Assembly: GCF_004217555.1 (NCBI RefSeq)
Contig: NZ_SHKW01000001.1
Location: 4,650,001 to 4,714,000 of the forward strand
Direction of reading: 5' to 3'
DNA length: 64,000 nt
Source of the DNA: Edaphobacter modestus
GTDB lineage: Bacteria; Acidobacteriota; Terriglobia; Terriglobales; Acidobacteriaceae
Positions 1 through 9,225 of this stretch are shown here, in pieces. The position numbers were made by a program, and so were the translations under genes. Position 1 is the first letter of the stretch. Each line of letters begins with the position of its first letter. Below the pieces are notes generated by a model. That model searched no databases, was not told the origin of the DNA, and saw nothing but the letters and a program-made list of their open reading frames with translations.

Positions 1-241
1 CTCGCTGCAGCGCCACCTCTGCCGTGTGATCCCGGGCTGTGACGGTCGAAGCCCCCACCAGCAACGCGCGTCCATTCGAAACCTCCAGCGCACCCGCGAC
101 TGTAGCATCCGCCACCCCGACCGACCCGATCGGCTGCTGCTGCGCCACTGCCCGAGCACTTGCTATCAATGCCGCCACGCAGCACATCGCAGCCAAGGCT
201 GTTCTGCGGATCCGGGCCGTATTGCAGGAGAAGGTCGTCAT
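1..241 (-). CDS. Secreted protein of unknown function, N-terminal part (cut by window edge)
   Basis: Reading the minus strand from ATG at 241 gives an open frame that runs off the window edge. The first 30 or so residues form a signal peptide: an N-region with three arginines (TARIRR), a hydrophobic core around LAAMCCVAALIA, and a likely cut after ARAVA-Q. The mature start (QPIGSVGVADATVAGALEV) resembles a family of secreted acidobacterial proteins of unknown function; that is recollection, not a search result. A second ATG at 187 would remove the positive N-region, so 241 is preferred. The start codon and its upstream region lie inside a tandem repeat, and no good ribosome binding site is visible. 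Confidence 0.55.
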   Translation of the reverse strand, partial: MTTFSCNTARIRRTALAAMCCVAALIASARAVAQQQPIGSVGVADATVAGALEVSNGRALLVGASTVTARDHTAEVALQR

Positions 242-328
242 TCCAGAAGAAAGGTCGTTATTGGAGGAGAAAGGTCGTCATTTCAGATGAAGGTCGTCAT
301 TCTGAGCGATTCACGATGGTCGTCATTC
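229..328. repeat. Tandem array, about 20-bp period, ending in a dispersed element
   Basis: Four to five degenerate units begin GGTCGTCATT or GGTCGTTATT at a spacing of about 20 bp (the last spacing is longer). The last unit runs directly into a full-length dispersed element at 321-356. Every unit carries the head of that element (GTCATT). Confidence 0.8.
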
Positions 329-356
329 TGAGCGCAGCGAAGAATCTCAGTATTTT
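321..356 (+). repeat. Dispersed element A, copy 1
   Basis: Begins CGTCATTCTGAGCGCAGCG and ends AGAATCTCAGTATTTT. Near-identical copies lie at 4899, 10410, 46314 and 54058, all in this orientation. ATTCT and AGAAT near the ends can pair as an imperfect hairpin. Confidence 0.85.
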
Positions 357-386
357 GCATTTGCCTAAACCGCTTCGCGGTTAAGC

Positions 387-974
387 CTACATCTTCAGAA
401 AGTTCGCGATAATCTCTTTGCCGTGCGAGGTCAGCACGCTCTCGGGATGAAACTGCACGCCTTCGATCGGAAGCTCGCGATGTCGCAACCCCATAATCGT
501 CTCCTCGCCTGTCACCGGATCGGTCGTCCGCGCCGAAACCTCCAGCTCCGACGGCAGCCCCTTCGGACTGACAATCAGCGAGTGATACCGCGTGCAGGTC
601 ATCCGTGAAGGAATCCCCGCGAAGATAGTCCTGCCATCATGGTCTACCTCGCTCGTCTTGCCGTGCATCAGCTTCGGAGCCCGCACCACCTCGCCCCCAA
701 ACGCCGCCCCAATCGCTTGGTGACCGAGACATACGCCAAGAATCGGAACCTTCTGCTCCAGCCTGGCAAAATGACGGATCAGCTCCACGCTGATGCCTGC
801 GTCCTGCGGCGTGCATGGTCCCGGCGAGATCAGGATGTGGTCCGGCTTAAGCGCCTCCACCTCTTCCGGGGTCAGCTCATCATTCCGCCTGACCACCATC
901 TCGGCGCCCAGCTCGCCCATGTACTGCACAAGGTTGTAGGTAAACGAATCGTAGTTATCGAGAACGAAGACCAT
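387..974 (-). CDS. trpG: Anthranilate synthase component II (glutamine amidotransferase)
   Basis: A 195-residue class I glutamine amidotransferase that supplies ammonia from glutamine to TrpE for anthranilate synthesis in tryptophan biosynthesis. The sequence opens with the family start FVLDNYDSFTYNLVQY. It has the oxyanion motif SPGPCTP near residue 50, the nucleophile Cys82 in GVCLGHQ, and the His176/Glu178 pair in GVQFHPES. Length is normal for TrpG/PabA. It lies on the same strand as trpE but about 740 bp downstream of it, with a small opposite-strand gene and repeats between, so simple co-transcription is uncertain. It could also serve as PabA for folate synthesis; the proximity to trpE favours trpG. 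Confidence 0.93.
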   Translation of the reverse strand: MVFVLDNYDSFTYNLVQYMGELGAEMVVRRNDELTPEEVEALKPDHILISPGPCTPQDAGISVELIRHFARLEQKVPILGVCLGHQAIGAAFGGEVVRAPKLMHGKTSEVDHDGRTIFAGIPSRMTCTRYHSLIVSPKGLPSELEVSARTTDPVTGEETIMGLRHRELPIEGVQFHPESVLTSHGKEIIANFLKM

Positions 975-1053
975 GGCTCTATGATTCTACGCCGCCGGGG
1001 ACCGGCCCATACACTCGGGGAAAAGCACCTTCTTCAAGGTGGTCTCCAAAAGT

Positions 1054-1093
1054 GTCATCCTGAGCGAGTGCAGCGAGTCGAAGGACCTGCGGT
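1054..1093 (+). repeat. Dispersed element A-prime, copy 1
   Basis: Starts GTCATCCTGAGCGAGTGCAG and ends GAAGGACCTGCGGT. It is a variant of the same family as the GTCATTCTGAGCG elements and lies between the divergent trpG and the small ORF at 1179. Confidence 0.7.
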
Positions 1094-1178
1094 GAACCGA
1101 GGCTCCTGCTGCCAAAGTTCTTTGAGTGGGCAACGCGCCCGGTACCGCAGTCACTCTTAGCACTTGGAGAGAACGTTC

Positions 1179-1463
1179 ATGCAATTCGACTTCAGCCGCT
1201 GGAAACACTTCACTGCCATGGCCATCATCGGAGACGGCGTCATGGGAATGCTCCATCCTCGCCGCGGAGCCCAGGCCTGGCACTATGGCCCCCAGCCCTG
1301 GCAAAACCTCATGCAATCGCTTGAAGAACATCCCAATCTCACGCGAATCATCTCTGCCGCACAGGTCGTCGGTGGAGTCCTCTGGGTCCTCCACAGCTCC
1401 AAAGAAGCAGATGCCAGCAGCACCCCGGCAAAACTCGAGGACTCATCCCGCAACCTCGCCTGA
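1179..1463 (+). CDS. Small conserved-looking protein of unknown function
   Basis: A 94-residue frame from ATG at 1179, with GGAGAG 7 nt upstream; this decides the start over an in-frame TTG at 1164. The product starts MQFDFSRWKHFTAMAIIGDG and has two short hydrophobic stretches (around residues 15-25 and 63-75), so it may sit at the membrane. The last dozen residues are read from a tandem duplication, so the C-terminus may be recently acquired. It lies opposite to and between trpE and trpG. Family not recognised. Confidence 0.55.
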   Translation: MQFDFSRWKHFTAMAIIGDGVMGMLHPRRGAQAWHYGPQPWQNLMQSLEEHPNLTRIISAAQVVGGVLWVLHSSKEADASSTPAKLEDSSRNLA

Positions 1464-1500
1464 CTGCAAAACTCGAGACCTCATCCCGCGCATCGCCTGG
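1429..1500 (+). repeat. Two-copy tandem duplication at the end of the small ORF
   Basis: Two imperfect units of about 38 and 34 bp, both starting CAAAACTCGAG and containing CTCATCCCGC (1429-1466 and 1467-1500). They lie upstream of the dispersed element at 1569, and the stop codon of the small ORF is in the first unit. Confidence 0.7.
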
Positions 1501-1568
1501 CGTCAGTCCAGTCGACACTCATCTTCTATTTGCCAGAACAAAAAGTGTCCTGTGTGGGAGAAGAAAGT

Positions 1569-1612
1569 GTCATCCCGACCGGAGCGAAGCGTAGCGGAGG
1601 GATCTGCGGTTT
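1569..1612 (+). repeat. Dispersed element A-prime, copy 2
   Basis: Starts GTCATCCCGACCGGAGCGAA and ends GGAGGGATCTGCGGTT. ATCCC and GGGAT can pair across it. It lies in the convergent gap between the small ORF and trpE. Confidence 0.8.
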
Positions 1613-1714
1613 TATCTCCCGGCCTGACGGCGAAGATCCGTTTAGGCCGACCGAACCATTGTATGGCGACTAATTTCCGCGCCCTTCAAAGCTGGATGCC
1701 CCATCCCTCATCCC

Positions 1715-3241
1715 TCATCCCCGCGCCCTCTCAATCGCCCTAACCACAGCCTGCGCCTTATTCCCGCACTCCTCGAACTCCTTCACCGGAACCGAATCCG
1801 CCACAATCCCCGCACCCGCCTGAATGTACCCACGCGGTCCGTCCATATACAGCGTGCGGATCGCGATGCACGAATCCAGATTGCCGCTGAAGTCCGCATA
1901 CAGAATGCTTCCGCCATATACCCCGCGCCGCGCCGGCTCCATCTCCTCGATAATCTCCATCGCCCGCACTTTAGGCGCTCCGCTCAGCGTGCCGGCAGGG
2001 AAGCACGCACGAAACGCGTCAATCGGAGCCAGATCCTCGCGCAATTGCCCTTCCAGCGCGCTCACCAGGTGCATCACATGGCTGTACCGCTCCACGAACA
2101 TCAGGTCCTTCACCTTCACCGATCCGAACTCGCTCACGCGACCCACGTCGTTGCGCCCCAGATCCACCAGCATGATGTGCTCTGCGCGCTCCTTCTCATC
2201 GTTCCGCAGCTCCGCCTCGATCCTGCGATCCTCCACCTCATCCGCGCTCCGGTGCCGCGTTCCCGCAATCGGCCTGTACTCCACCTCGCGCCCATGCACC
2301 CGCACCAGCAGCTCCGGCGATGAGCCCACGATATGGTGAGCTACAGGCTTCTTTGTCGAAGCCTTCTTCTTCAGTCCCTCTTCCAGCCCGAACCGCAGAA
2401 AGTACATATACGGCGAAGGATTCACAATGCGCAGCGCCCGATAGATCTCAAAGGCGTCCACTCCCGGCTCGCAGTCGAACCGCTGCGACAGCACGCACTG
2501 AAACACATCTCCCGCCGCAATGTACTCCTTCGTCTTCTCGACGGCTTTCAGGAACGTCGCCTTTGAAGTCCTCGCCGTCAGCTTCAGCTTGCCCGCAGGC
2601 TTCTTCTTTTTGAACGCAGGTAGAGAGCCCATCAGCCTCTTCTCCAGCCGGTTCAGCCGACGCACCGCGCGGCCATAGGCTCCTGCGCTCTTCTCTCGCG
2701 CCAGGTCGGTGGTGACGATCAGGTGAATCTCCTTCTTCACATGGTCGAAGACCAGCACCTGATCGAAGAACATAAGGCAGGCATCCGGAACCCCCAGCTC
2801 ATCCTTCGCTTTCGCCGGCAGCTTCTCAATCTGGCGTACGACGTCATAGGCAAAGAATCCTACTGCCCCTGCCGTAAACGGAGGCAGCCCCGAAAGCCTC
2901 GCCGGCTTGTGACCGCTCAGCGCCTTCTTTAATTCCTCGAAGACATCTCCGGTAAACCGGCGCTCGCTCCGTCCTTCGCGAATCGTAATCTCGTTACCGC
3001 GAGCGACCATCTTCTTGTATGGCTCGATCCCGATAAAGGTATATCGGCCCACATGTTCGCCGCCTTCCACTGACTCCAGCAGAAACGCCTCCGGCTCCTC
3101 TGCCGCGATCCTCAAAAACGCCGAAACCGGCGTCTCCAGGTCGGCGGCCACGGTCCTGTAGACCGGGACCAGCGTATGTGAGCGGCAAAGCCGCAGAAAA
3201 TCGCGCTCCAAGGGAAGGGAATTTGTGGCGGATACAGGCAT
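1715..3241 (-). CDS. trpE: Anthranilate synthase component I
   Basis: A 508-residue TrpE that converts chorismate, with TrpG-delivered ammonia, to anthranilate. The N-terminal anthranilate synthase I domain is followed by the chorismate-binding domain, with GTLSGAPKVRAMEII and the hallmark C-terminal motif AGAGIVADS followed by a conserved KAQA helix. The frame is open for 80 codons further upstream, but ATG at 3241 is chosen because GGAGG lies 5 nt before it and the product then matches normal family length. It diverges from gdhA, with a 242-bp gap. A linker of about 10 mostly Lys/Ala/Pro residues near the middle (KKKKPAGKLK) is unusual but in frame. Confidence 0.95.
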   Translation of the reverse strand: MPVSATNSLPLERDFLRLCRSHTLVPVYRTVAADLETPVSAFLRIAAEEPEAFLLESVEGGEHVGRYTFIGIEPYKKMVARGNEITIREGRSERRFTGDVFEELKKALSGHKPARLSGLPPFTAGAVGFFAYDVVRQIEKLPAKAKDELGVPDACLMFFDQVLVFDHVKKEIHLIVTTDLAREKSAGAYGRAVRRLNRLEKRLMGSLPAFKKKKPAGKLKLTARTSKATFLKAVEKTKEYIAAGDVFQCVLSQRFDCEPGVDAFEIYRALRIVNPSPYMYFLRFGLEEGLKKKASTKKPVAHHIVGSSPELLVRVHGREVEYRPIAGTRHRSADEVEDRRIEAELRNDEKERAEHIMLVDLGRNDVGRVSEFGSVKVKDLMFVERYSHVMHLVSALEGQLREDLAPIDAFRACFPAGTLSGAPKVRAMEIIEEMEPARRGVYGGSILYADFSGNLDSCIAIRTLYMDGPRGYIQAGAGIVADSVPVKEFEECGNKAQAVVRAIERARG

Positions 3242-3329
3242 GATTGCCTCCATCATACCCGTGCATCGCTCCACCTCCCCGGCTTGCCGGGTCCATGGCG
3301 GACGTGATACGCCACCCGCTTTCGGTGCA

Positions 3330-3358
3330 TTGAAACCCCCGTCGGCACGTCCTATACT
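3330..3358 (+). promoter_or_regulatory. Sigma-70 type promoter of gdhA
   Basis: TTGAAA at 3330-3335 and TATACT at 3353-3358 are separated by exactly 17 bp. This predicts transcription from about 3365 and a leader of about 119 nt for the gene at 3484. Confidence 0.65.
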
Positions 3359-3365
3359 CAGCAGG

Positions 3366-3431
3366 TTTGGCCACCGACCGGTCTGGCCAAAGCGTATCCT
3401 TGCTTTCGTCCCGGAGTTACCGGGGGAGCAA
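3366..3431 (+). promoter_or_regulatory. Structured 5' leader of gdhA
   Basis: Two strong hairpins follow the predicted start site. The first pairs TTTGGCCA (3366-3373) with TGGCCAAA (3384-3391) around a self-complementary GACCGGTC. The second nests CCCGG/CCGGG (3410-3414, 3420-3424) inside TTGCT/AGCAA (3400-3404, 3427-3431). No known riboswitch class was recognised. Confidence 0.45.
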
Positions 3432-3483
3432 AACGATGGCCGGAGAATCGCTGATACCACGAACCTTTCACAAGGAAACAACC

Positions 3484-4749
<1,266 letters not shown>

Positions 4750-4771
4750 CCGAAGATTCTCACGCACCAAA

Positions 4772-4796
4772 GGGCAGCCGGGAAAGGCGGCTGCCC
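4772..4796 (+). terminator. Hairpin terminator after gdhA
   Basis: A perfect 9-bp stem GGGCAGCCG/CGGCTGCCC with a 7-nt loop, 23 bp after the stop codon. There is no clear T-run, so termination may be partial. Confidence 0.6.
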
Positions 4797-4819
4797 AAGG
4801 GAGAGAAGTGAATGGAACC

Positions 4820-4899
4820 GAAGGTCCCGCCATCAGCCCCACTCCGAAAGTCACGCCTTCAAAGCCCACACTGAAGTCCCGCCATCAAGCCCCAAAATC
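4820..4899 (+). repeat. Tandem array, 26-27-bp period
   Basis: Three degenerate units (4820-4845, 4846-4872, 4873-4899), each starting GAAGGTC, GAAAGTC or GAAGTC and containing CGCC-TCA-GCCC blocks. The array abuts the dispersed element that starts at 4899. Confidence 0.65.
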
Positions 4900-4935
4900 G
4901 TCATTCTGAGCGAAGCGAAGAATCCCTGTATCTTC
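4899..4935 (+). repeat. Dispersed element A, copy 2
   Basis: CGTCATTCTGAGCGAAGCG followed by AAGAATCCCTGTATCTT. Same orientation as all other copies in the window. Confidence 0.85.
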
Positions 4936-4980
4936 CCATAGCGCCGAAGCCCTCTCCGTGTTACGGAAGCTTTAGCCGGG

Positions 4981-5042
4981 TGCCGGGTGCCCCATTCATG
5001 CAGTTTCATCGCATGAGTGGGCCATTCGAGCGAAGCTCGAAC
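4981..5042 (+). repeat. Dispersed element B, copy 1 (two hairpins)
   Basis: Starts TGCCGGGTGCCCCATTCATG. The first stem pairs CATTCATGC (4993-5001) with GCATGAGTG (5011-5019), with one G-T pair. The second is TTCGAGC (5025-5031) with GCTCGAA (5035-5041). The other copy, at 9226, has a changed but still paired second stem. Confidence 0.8.
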
Positions 5043-5077
5043 CGCCTTGCCTTAGGACACAACTTCAGCCGCTGAGG

Positions 5078-6541
5078 TCAAGGCGTAACCACCAGCTTCA
5101 CCTTCTGCGAAACCTGCGTGCCACCCATATTCCCCGTCACTGTAATCGTGTAAGTCCCCGGACGAGTCCCCAGGTCCGTACAATTTCCCGTCCCGCACCC
5201 CGTCATCGCTCCCATCGCCAGCACCGTGCAGACTACAGTCAGCAATCCCCTAACCGCCCGCCGCCGCCCCGGAACCAGCAACAGCAGCAATCCAGCCACC
5301 GGCAGCAGCGCACTCTTCGCCGGAGCCCCATAGGGCGTCGACGCCCCACAATCCCGCGGGGCCGACGTAACAATCCTTAGCGTGGCCGTGCCTGCGCCCG
5401 CCGCCGCACCCGAGCTGCCCGAAACATAGGAGCACGAAGCCTCCTCCGGCAGACCGCTGCAGCTCAAGCTCACCGCCTTCGCCGCTCCCGATCCCCCATT
5501 CACCAACACCGGAACGCTCACCGTATCTCCTGCGGCCACCGTGATTGTGCCGGCGTCGATCGTCAATCCCGCCGGAGGTCCCTGTCCCGCCTGCTGCTGA
5601 TTCACTACCACCGTCAGCGCCGCCGATACACTCCCCGCCGTCGTCCCATCCCCCGCATACTGGGCAACGATGCTGTGGCTCCCCACACTCAGCCCCGACG
5701 TGCTCCACGCCGCCGCTCCTGCACTCACCACCGCCGACCCCAACACCGCTCCGCCGTCGACAAACGACACCTTCCCCGACGGAACAGCCTTCCCCGAACC
5801 CGCCACCTTCGCCGTCAAGGTCACACTCGCGCCCGCAATCACAGGATTCGCACTCGCCGCCAGCGTAGTCGTCGTCGCCGCCAGCGTGCCTTGCACCGTC
5901 TCGTGCAGCACCGCACTCGTCGACCCCAGCGAGTTCCCATCCCCCGCATACACAGCCGTCACCGCATGGTCTCCCGCCACCAGCATCAGCACCGAAAGCG
6001 CCGCCGTCCCGCTCCCGTTCAGCGTCGTCGAGCCCATCGCAACCGTTCCATCCAGAAATGTCACCATCCCGCTCACAGGCCCGTGCGCCCCGGCAACCGT
6101 TGCGGCATAAACCGCTCCGCCGCCAACCGCCACCGGGTTCGCCGAGCTCGCAAGCGCCGTCGTCGTTGTATCCTGCTTCACCGTCACGGTCACCGCATTC
6201 GACGTCGCTCCCGCGTGCGTCGCATCGCCCGAGTAGACCGCCGTAAACACATGCGTTCCTGCCCCGAAGCCCTTCGTCGCGCTCTCCGCGCAACTCACTC
6301 CATTGGCCAGCGTCAACGTACAGAAGCTCGTGGTCCCGTCATAGAAGGTCACCGTTCCCGTCGCCACCGACCCGTCGCTCGTCGTCACCTGCGCCAGCCC
6401 GTCGATCGCCTCCCCATAAAACACCGTCAGCGGAGTCGTCACCTCCAGCGCAACCGTGCTCGGAACCTTCGTCACCGCTCCCGCGGGAGACGAAACCAGG
6501 CAGAGCATCATCATCTTTACAGCCAGCTTGCGGATCGACAT
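5078..6541 (-). CDS. Secreted Ig-like (Big_3_5 type) repeat protein
   Basis: A 487-residue extracellular or surface protein. A signal peptide (MSIRKLAVKMMMLCLVSSPAGA) is followed by about three to four Ig-like beta-sandwich repeats, each with a VTFYDG, VTFLDG or VSFVDG strand and a closing AVYAGD/AQYAGD strand. Near residue 410 there is a hydrophobic stretch (LLPVAGLLLLLVPG) followed by RRR, like a surface-anchor segment, but another 70 residues follow, including a second hydrophobic stretch and a final Ig-like strand set. Such proteins are common in Acidobacteria and their ligands are unknown. It is divergent from the gene at 6636. No specific function is claimed. Confidence 0.8.
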   Translation of the reverse strand: MSIRKLAVKMMMLCLVSSPAGAVTKVPSTVALEVTTPLTVFYGEAIDGLAQVTTSDGSVATGTVTFYDGTTSFCTLTLANGVSCAESATKGFGAGTHVFTAVYSGDATHAGATSNAVTVTVKQDTTTTALASSANPVAVGGGAVYAATVAGAHGPVSGMVTFLDGTVAMGSTTLNGSGTAALSVLMLVAGDHAVTAVYAGDGNSLGSTSAVLHETVQGTLAATTTTLAASANPVIAGASVTLTAKVAGSGKAVPSGKVSFVDGGAVLGSAVVSAGAAAWSTSGLSVGSHSIVAQYAGDGTTAGSVSAALTVVVNQQQAGQGPPAGLTIDAGTITVAAGDTVSVPVLVNGGSGAAKAVSLSCSGLPEEASCSYVSGSSGAAAGAGTATLRIVTSAPRDCGASTPYGAPAKSALLPVAGLLLLLVPGRRRAVRGLLTVVCTVLAMGAMTGCGTGNCTDLGTRPGTYTITVTGNMGGTQVSQKVKLVVTP

Positions 6542-6635
6542 AGAGTTCTTCGGTCAGTCGAGTCTCTTATCGGCATCCCAAACCCAACGAACAGCCGCCG
6601 GAGTAGAATTCCTGCGCAACACAAAGGAGGCGGGA

Positions 6636-7274
6636 ATGCGCGCACGCTCCACGGTCCTCTCGGCCATCATCGTCCTCGTCGGCGCCCTCGGATTCGCCAA
6701 GGGAAAGAAGGACATCCTTCCGCCTTATGTCCTCACCGCCCGCACCGTCTCCGTCGTCATCGATCCCAACGCCGGCTTCTCCATCGACGACGATCCCAAC
6801 GCCAACCAGATCGCCCGAAGAGACGTCGAGGCCGCCCTCCTCAGCTGGGGAAGACTCGAGCCAGCCCTCGCCGGTCAACCCGCAGACCTCATCATCGTTA
6901 TCCGCCGCGGACACCATCGCCTGGTCAGCGAAACCATACCCGACCCGCGCCAGAACGACCGCATCGGTGGCATCAACAGCTCCGACAGCGCCACCCAGAT
7001 CGGTGGCCGTCAGGGGCCCCCATCCCAATCTCCCGATTCTGCCACCCTTCCCGGCTCCCGCTTTCCCCAGTCGGTCCCCACCCCCCAAACCGAGATCGGT
7101 GGCCAGGATGACTTCTTCGCCGTCTACAACGGCAGCGTCCCCAAGCCCCTCGACGCTCCTCCTGCCTGGAGATACGTCTCCCCCGACGGTCTTCGCTCCC
7201 ACTCCGTTCCCGCCGTCGCCGAGTTCCGCAAAGCCCTCGCCGCAGCAGAAAAGGCGGCCGCAAAAAATCCATAG
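6636..7274 (+). CDS. Conserved secreted protein of unknown function
   Basis: A 212-residue protein from ATG 6636, which is fixed by AAAGGAGG 5 nt upstream. The N-terminus (MRARSTVLSAIIVLVGALGF) is a signal peptide. The mature part starts with a predicted alpha/beta region (TARTVSVVIDPNAG, then a helix with ARRDVEAALLSWG) and DLIIVIRRGH, followed by a Ser/Pro/Gln-rich low-complexity middle and a conserved-looking tail. Family not recognised. Downstream, a hairpin with GCCAC/GTGGC ends (7308-7335) could terminate it, but there is no T-run. It precedes pgsA on the same strand, 123 bp away. Confidence 0.7.
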   Translation: MRARSTVLSAIIVLVGALGFAKGKKDILPPYVLTARTVSVVIDPNAGFSIDDDPNANQIARRDVEAALLSWGRLEPALAGQPADLIIVIRRGHHRLVSETIPDPRQNDRIGGINSSDSATQIGGRQGPPSQSPDSATLPGSRFPQSVPTPQTEIGGQDDFFAVYNGSVPKPLDAPPAWRYVSPDGLRSHSVPAVAEFRKALAAAEKAAAKNP

Positions 7275-7397
7275 CTGCGAAAATCTACCGGCTTCAGTCA
7301 CATTCCTGCCACGCAGGCTCCCTCCCTGCTGTGGCAGAATTGATGTCATCGACCTCCCGGCGCGCGAGTCCGCAAGTGCGCTCTAGAAGACCGTGCG

Positions 7398-8105
7398 ATG
7401 AATCTCCCTAACTCCATCACGATGAGCCGGATCGCAGCCATCCCGCTGCTCATCTGGATTCTCTCGCCCGCCTTTCCCCTCCACGGTCATGGCCACACCG
7501 GCCTGCGCGGCGGCGAGCAGGAGATCATCGCCTCCATCGTCTTCATCCTCGCATCCATCACCGACGGGGTCGACGGCTACCTCGCCCGCAAACGTGGCCA
7601 GATCACCACCATGGGCATGCTCCTCGACCCGCTCGCCGACAAGCTCCTGGTCTCCGCCGCCTACATCGTCCTGGTGGCCTACAACCCGCGCATCGTCCCG
7701 CCCTGGATCGCCGTCCTCGTCATCGGCCGCGAGTTCCTCGTCTCCGGCCTGCGTTCCATCGCCGCCACCGAGGGCTTCACCATCGAGGCCTCCGAGATCG
7801 GCAAGCTCAAGACCGTCATCCAGATCGTCTCCGTCGTAGCCGCCATCCTCGCCCACCGCTGGGACTACTGGCTCTGGTTCCCCAACTTCCACGGCGGCTT
7901 CGTCATCGCCGTCCGCTTCATCGCTCTCACGGCTATCTACTGGATGACCATCGTCTCCATCATCTCCGCGGTCGACTACTTCGTAGGCTTCTGGAAGAAG
8001 ATCGATCACGCCTCTGAGACCAAGCGCAAACGCCGCAGCTTCGTCCTCAGCCGCAAAGCCAAACCCAGCCAGCCGTCACCCGAGCATCCTTCGCGCATCA
8101 GCTAA
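7398..8105 (+). CDS. pgsA: CDP-diacylglycerol--glycerol-3-phosphate 3-phosphatidyltransferase
   Basis: A 235-residue integral membrane enzyme making phosphatidylglycerol phosphate from CDP-diacylglycerol and glycerol 3-phosphate. The CDP-alcohol phosphotransferase motif is complete: Asp56, Asp59-Gly60, Ala63-Arg64, Gly73, Asp77 and Asp81. The N-terminus NLPNSITMSRI is typical of PgsA rather than of cardiolipin or phosphatidylserine synthases. It has about five to six membrane segments. The charged C-terminal tail of about 35 residues is longer than usual. The ribosome binding site is weak. Confidence 0.92.
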   Translation: MNLPNSITMSRIAAIPLLIWILSPAFPLHGHGHTGLRGGEQEIIASIVFILASITDGVDGYLARKRGQITTMGMLLDPLADKLLVSAAYIVLVAYNPRIVPPWIAVLVIGREFLVSGLRSIAATEGFTIEASEIGKLKTVIQIVSVVAAILAHRWDYWLWFPNFHGGFVIAVRFIALTAIYWMTIVSIISAVDYFVGFWKKIDHASETKRKRRSFVLSRKAKPSQPSPEHPSRIS

Positions 8106-8141
8106 CCCCAGGAAGGTTTAAGAAACGCCAGGAGATTCCCG

Positions 8142-9173
8142 ATGAATCGTCGCAGATTCTTAACCTTCTCTGTAGCTCTTGCAGGACACGCTCTTACTCG
8201 ACCAATTTTTGCAAAGAGTGCAGGAGATCCGACCGTCTCGCATAAAGAGCGAGTAGACCGTGCGCTCGCCGGAGAGAAGCTCGACCGTCCCCCGTTTACC
8301 TTCTATCACCACTACAATCGGCCCACAGCGGCCCTCGAGGCTGCAGACCACCTCTCCTTTCATCGCGCCTACAAGACCGACATAGTCAAAGTGATGAACG
8401 ACTTCGCCTACCCCAACTCGAAAACAGGCAACTGGTACGAACTGAAGTCGGTCGATTCTCCCTACCCCAAACAGCTGGAGACACTGAAGCTGGTGCGTGA
8501 CGGGCTCAGGGGCGACGCCTACTTTATAGACACTCTCTACGGACCGTACATGACCGCCATGATCATGTTTCAGTCTCAGCCTCAGTTCGCCAAACTCAGT
8601 CAGGCAGAGGGTGAGAAGAAGGTCATTCCTGCGATCGCGGAGTTCCAGCGACAGCACCCCGATGAATGGAATGCTGCTCTCGAAGCCATCACGCAGTCGA
8701 CCATCAACCACATCCATCGTTCGCGAGAGATTGGAGCCTCCGGTGCTTTGGTCAGCCTCTTCAATACTGCATCGAACTATGGATCAATAGACGACTACAA
8801 CCGCTACAGCCGTCCCTATGACAAGCGTGTGCTCGATGCGCTTGCAGGGACGAAATTGACGATCCTGCATCTGCACAACCTCGATCGCAAATATCTGGGA
8901 CAGTTCACGGATTTCAATGCTCCGGTGCTTCAGTATTCCGTGAAGGAAAGCGGCATCCCGATAGCCGAAGCTCGCAAGGTGTACTCACAGGTCATCGCTG
9001 CTGGTGTGGATGAGATCGATTTCCGAAGACTGACGACCGAAGAGATGCGTTCGCAGTGGGAGGCGGCACGAGCAGCTGCGGGAACCAAATACATCGCGAT
9101 GCCAGGCTGCTCTGTTCCAAACGATTCGACGACGGAGGAACTGGCGCGGTTTCCGCTCTCCTTCGGAGTCTAA
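8142..9173 (+). CDS. Tat-exported uroporphyrinogen decarboxylase-like protein
   Basis: A 343-residue protein with AGGAGA 6 nt before the ATG. The N-terminus MNRRRFLTFSVALAGHALT is a twin-arginine signal (RRRFL, then a hydrophobic core). The body resembles the URO-D/methyltransferase TIM-barrel family: VSHKERVDRALAGEKLDRPP near residue 33 is the typical start of such domains, and a late GVDEIDF and PGCSVP fit the barrel end. URO-D itself is cytoplasmic, so an exported homologue is unlikely to make haem and its substrate is unknown. Codon use is less C-ending than in pgsA, which hints at a different history. Confidence 0.7.
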   Translation: MNRRRFLTFSVALAGHALTRPIFAKSAGDPTVSHKERVDRALAGEKLDRPPFTFYHHYNRPTAALEAADHLSFHRAYKTDIVKVMNDFAYPNSKTGNWYELKSVDSPYPKQLETLKLVRDGLRGDAYFIDTLYGPYMTAMIMFQSQPQFAKLSQAEGEKKVIPAIAEFQRQHPDEWNAALEAITQSTINHIHRSREIGASGALVSLFNTASNYGSIDDYNRYSRPYDKRVLDALAGTKLTILHLHNLDRKYLGQFTDFNAPVLQYSVKESGIPIAEARKVYSQVIAAGVDEIDFRRLTTEEMRSQWEAARAAAGTKYIAMPGCSVPNDSTTEELARFPLSFGV

Positions 9174-9225
9174 AGATCCGTTGTCCTTCTCTTTCTAGCG
9201 ATTGAATTTTGAAGGTTCGTCCAGG

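Larger units (their letters stand above)
4750..5077. other. Gene-free gap with terminator and two repeat families
   Basis: This 328-bp convergent gap holds the gdhA terminator, a three-unit array (4820-4899), dispersed element A (4899-4935) and dispersed element B (4981-5042). No open frame here looks like a gene. Confidence 0.75.

Noticed and set aside
5675..7111. 478-codon plus-strand frame opposite the Ig-like protein
   Set aside because: Arg/His/Pro-rich shadow that also overlaps the start of the gene at 6636.
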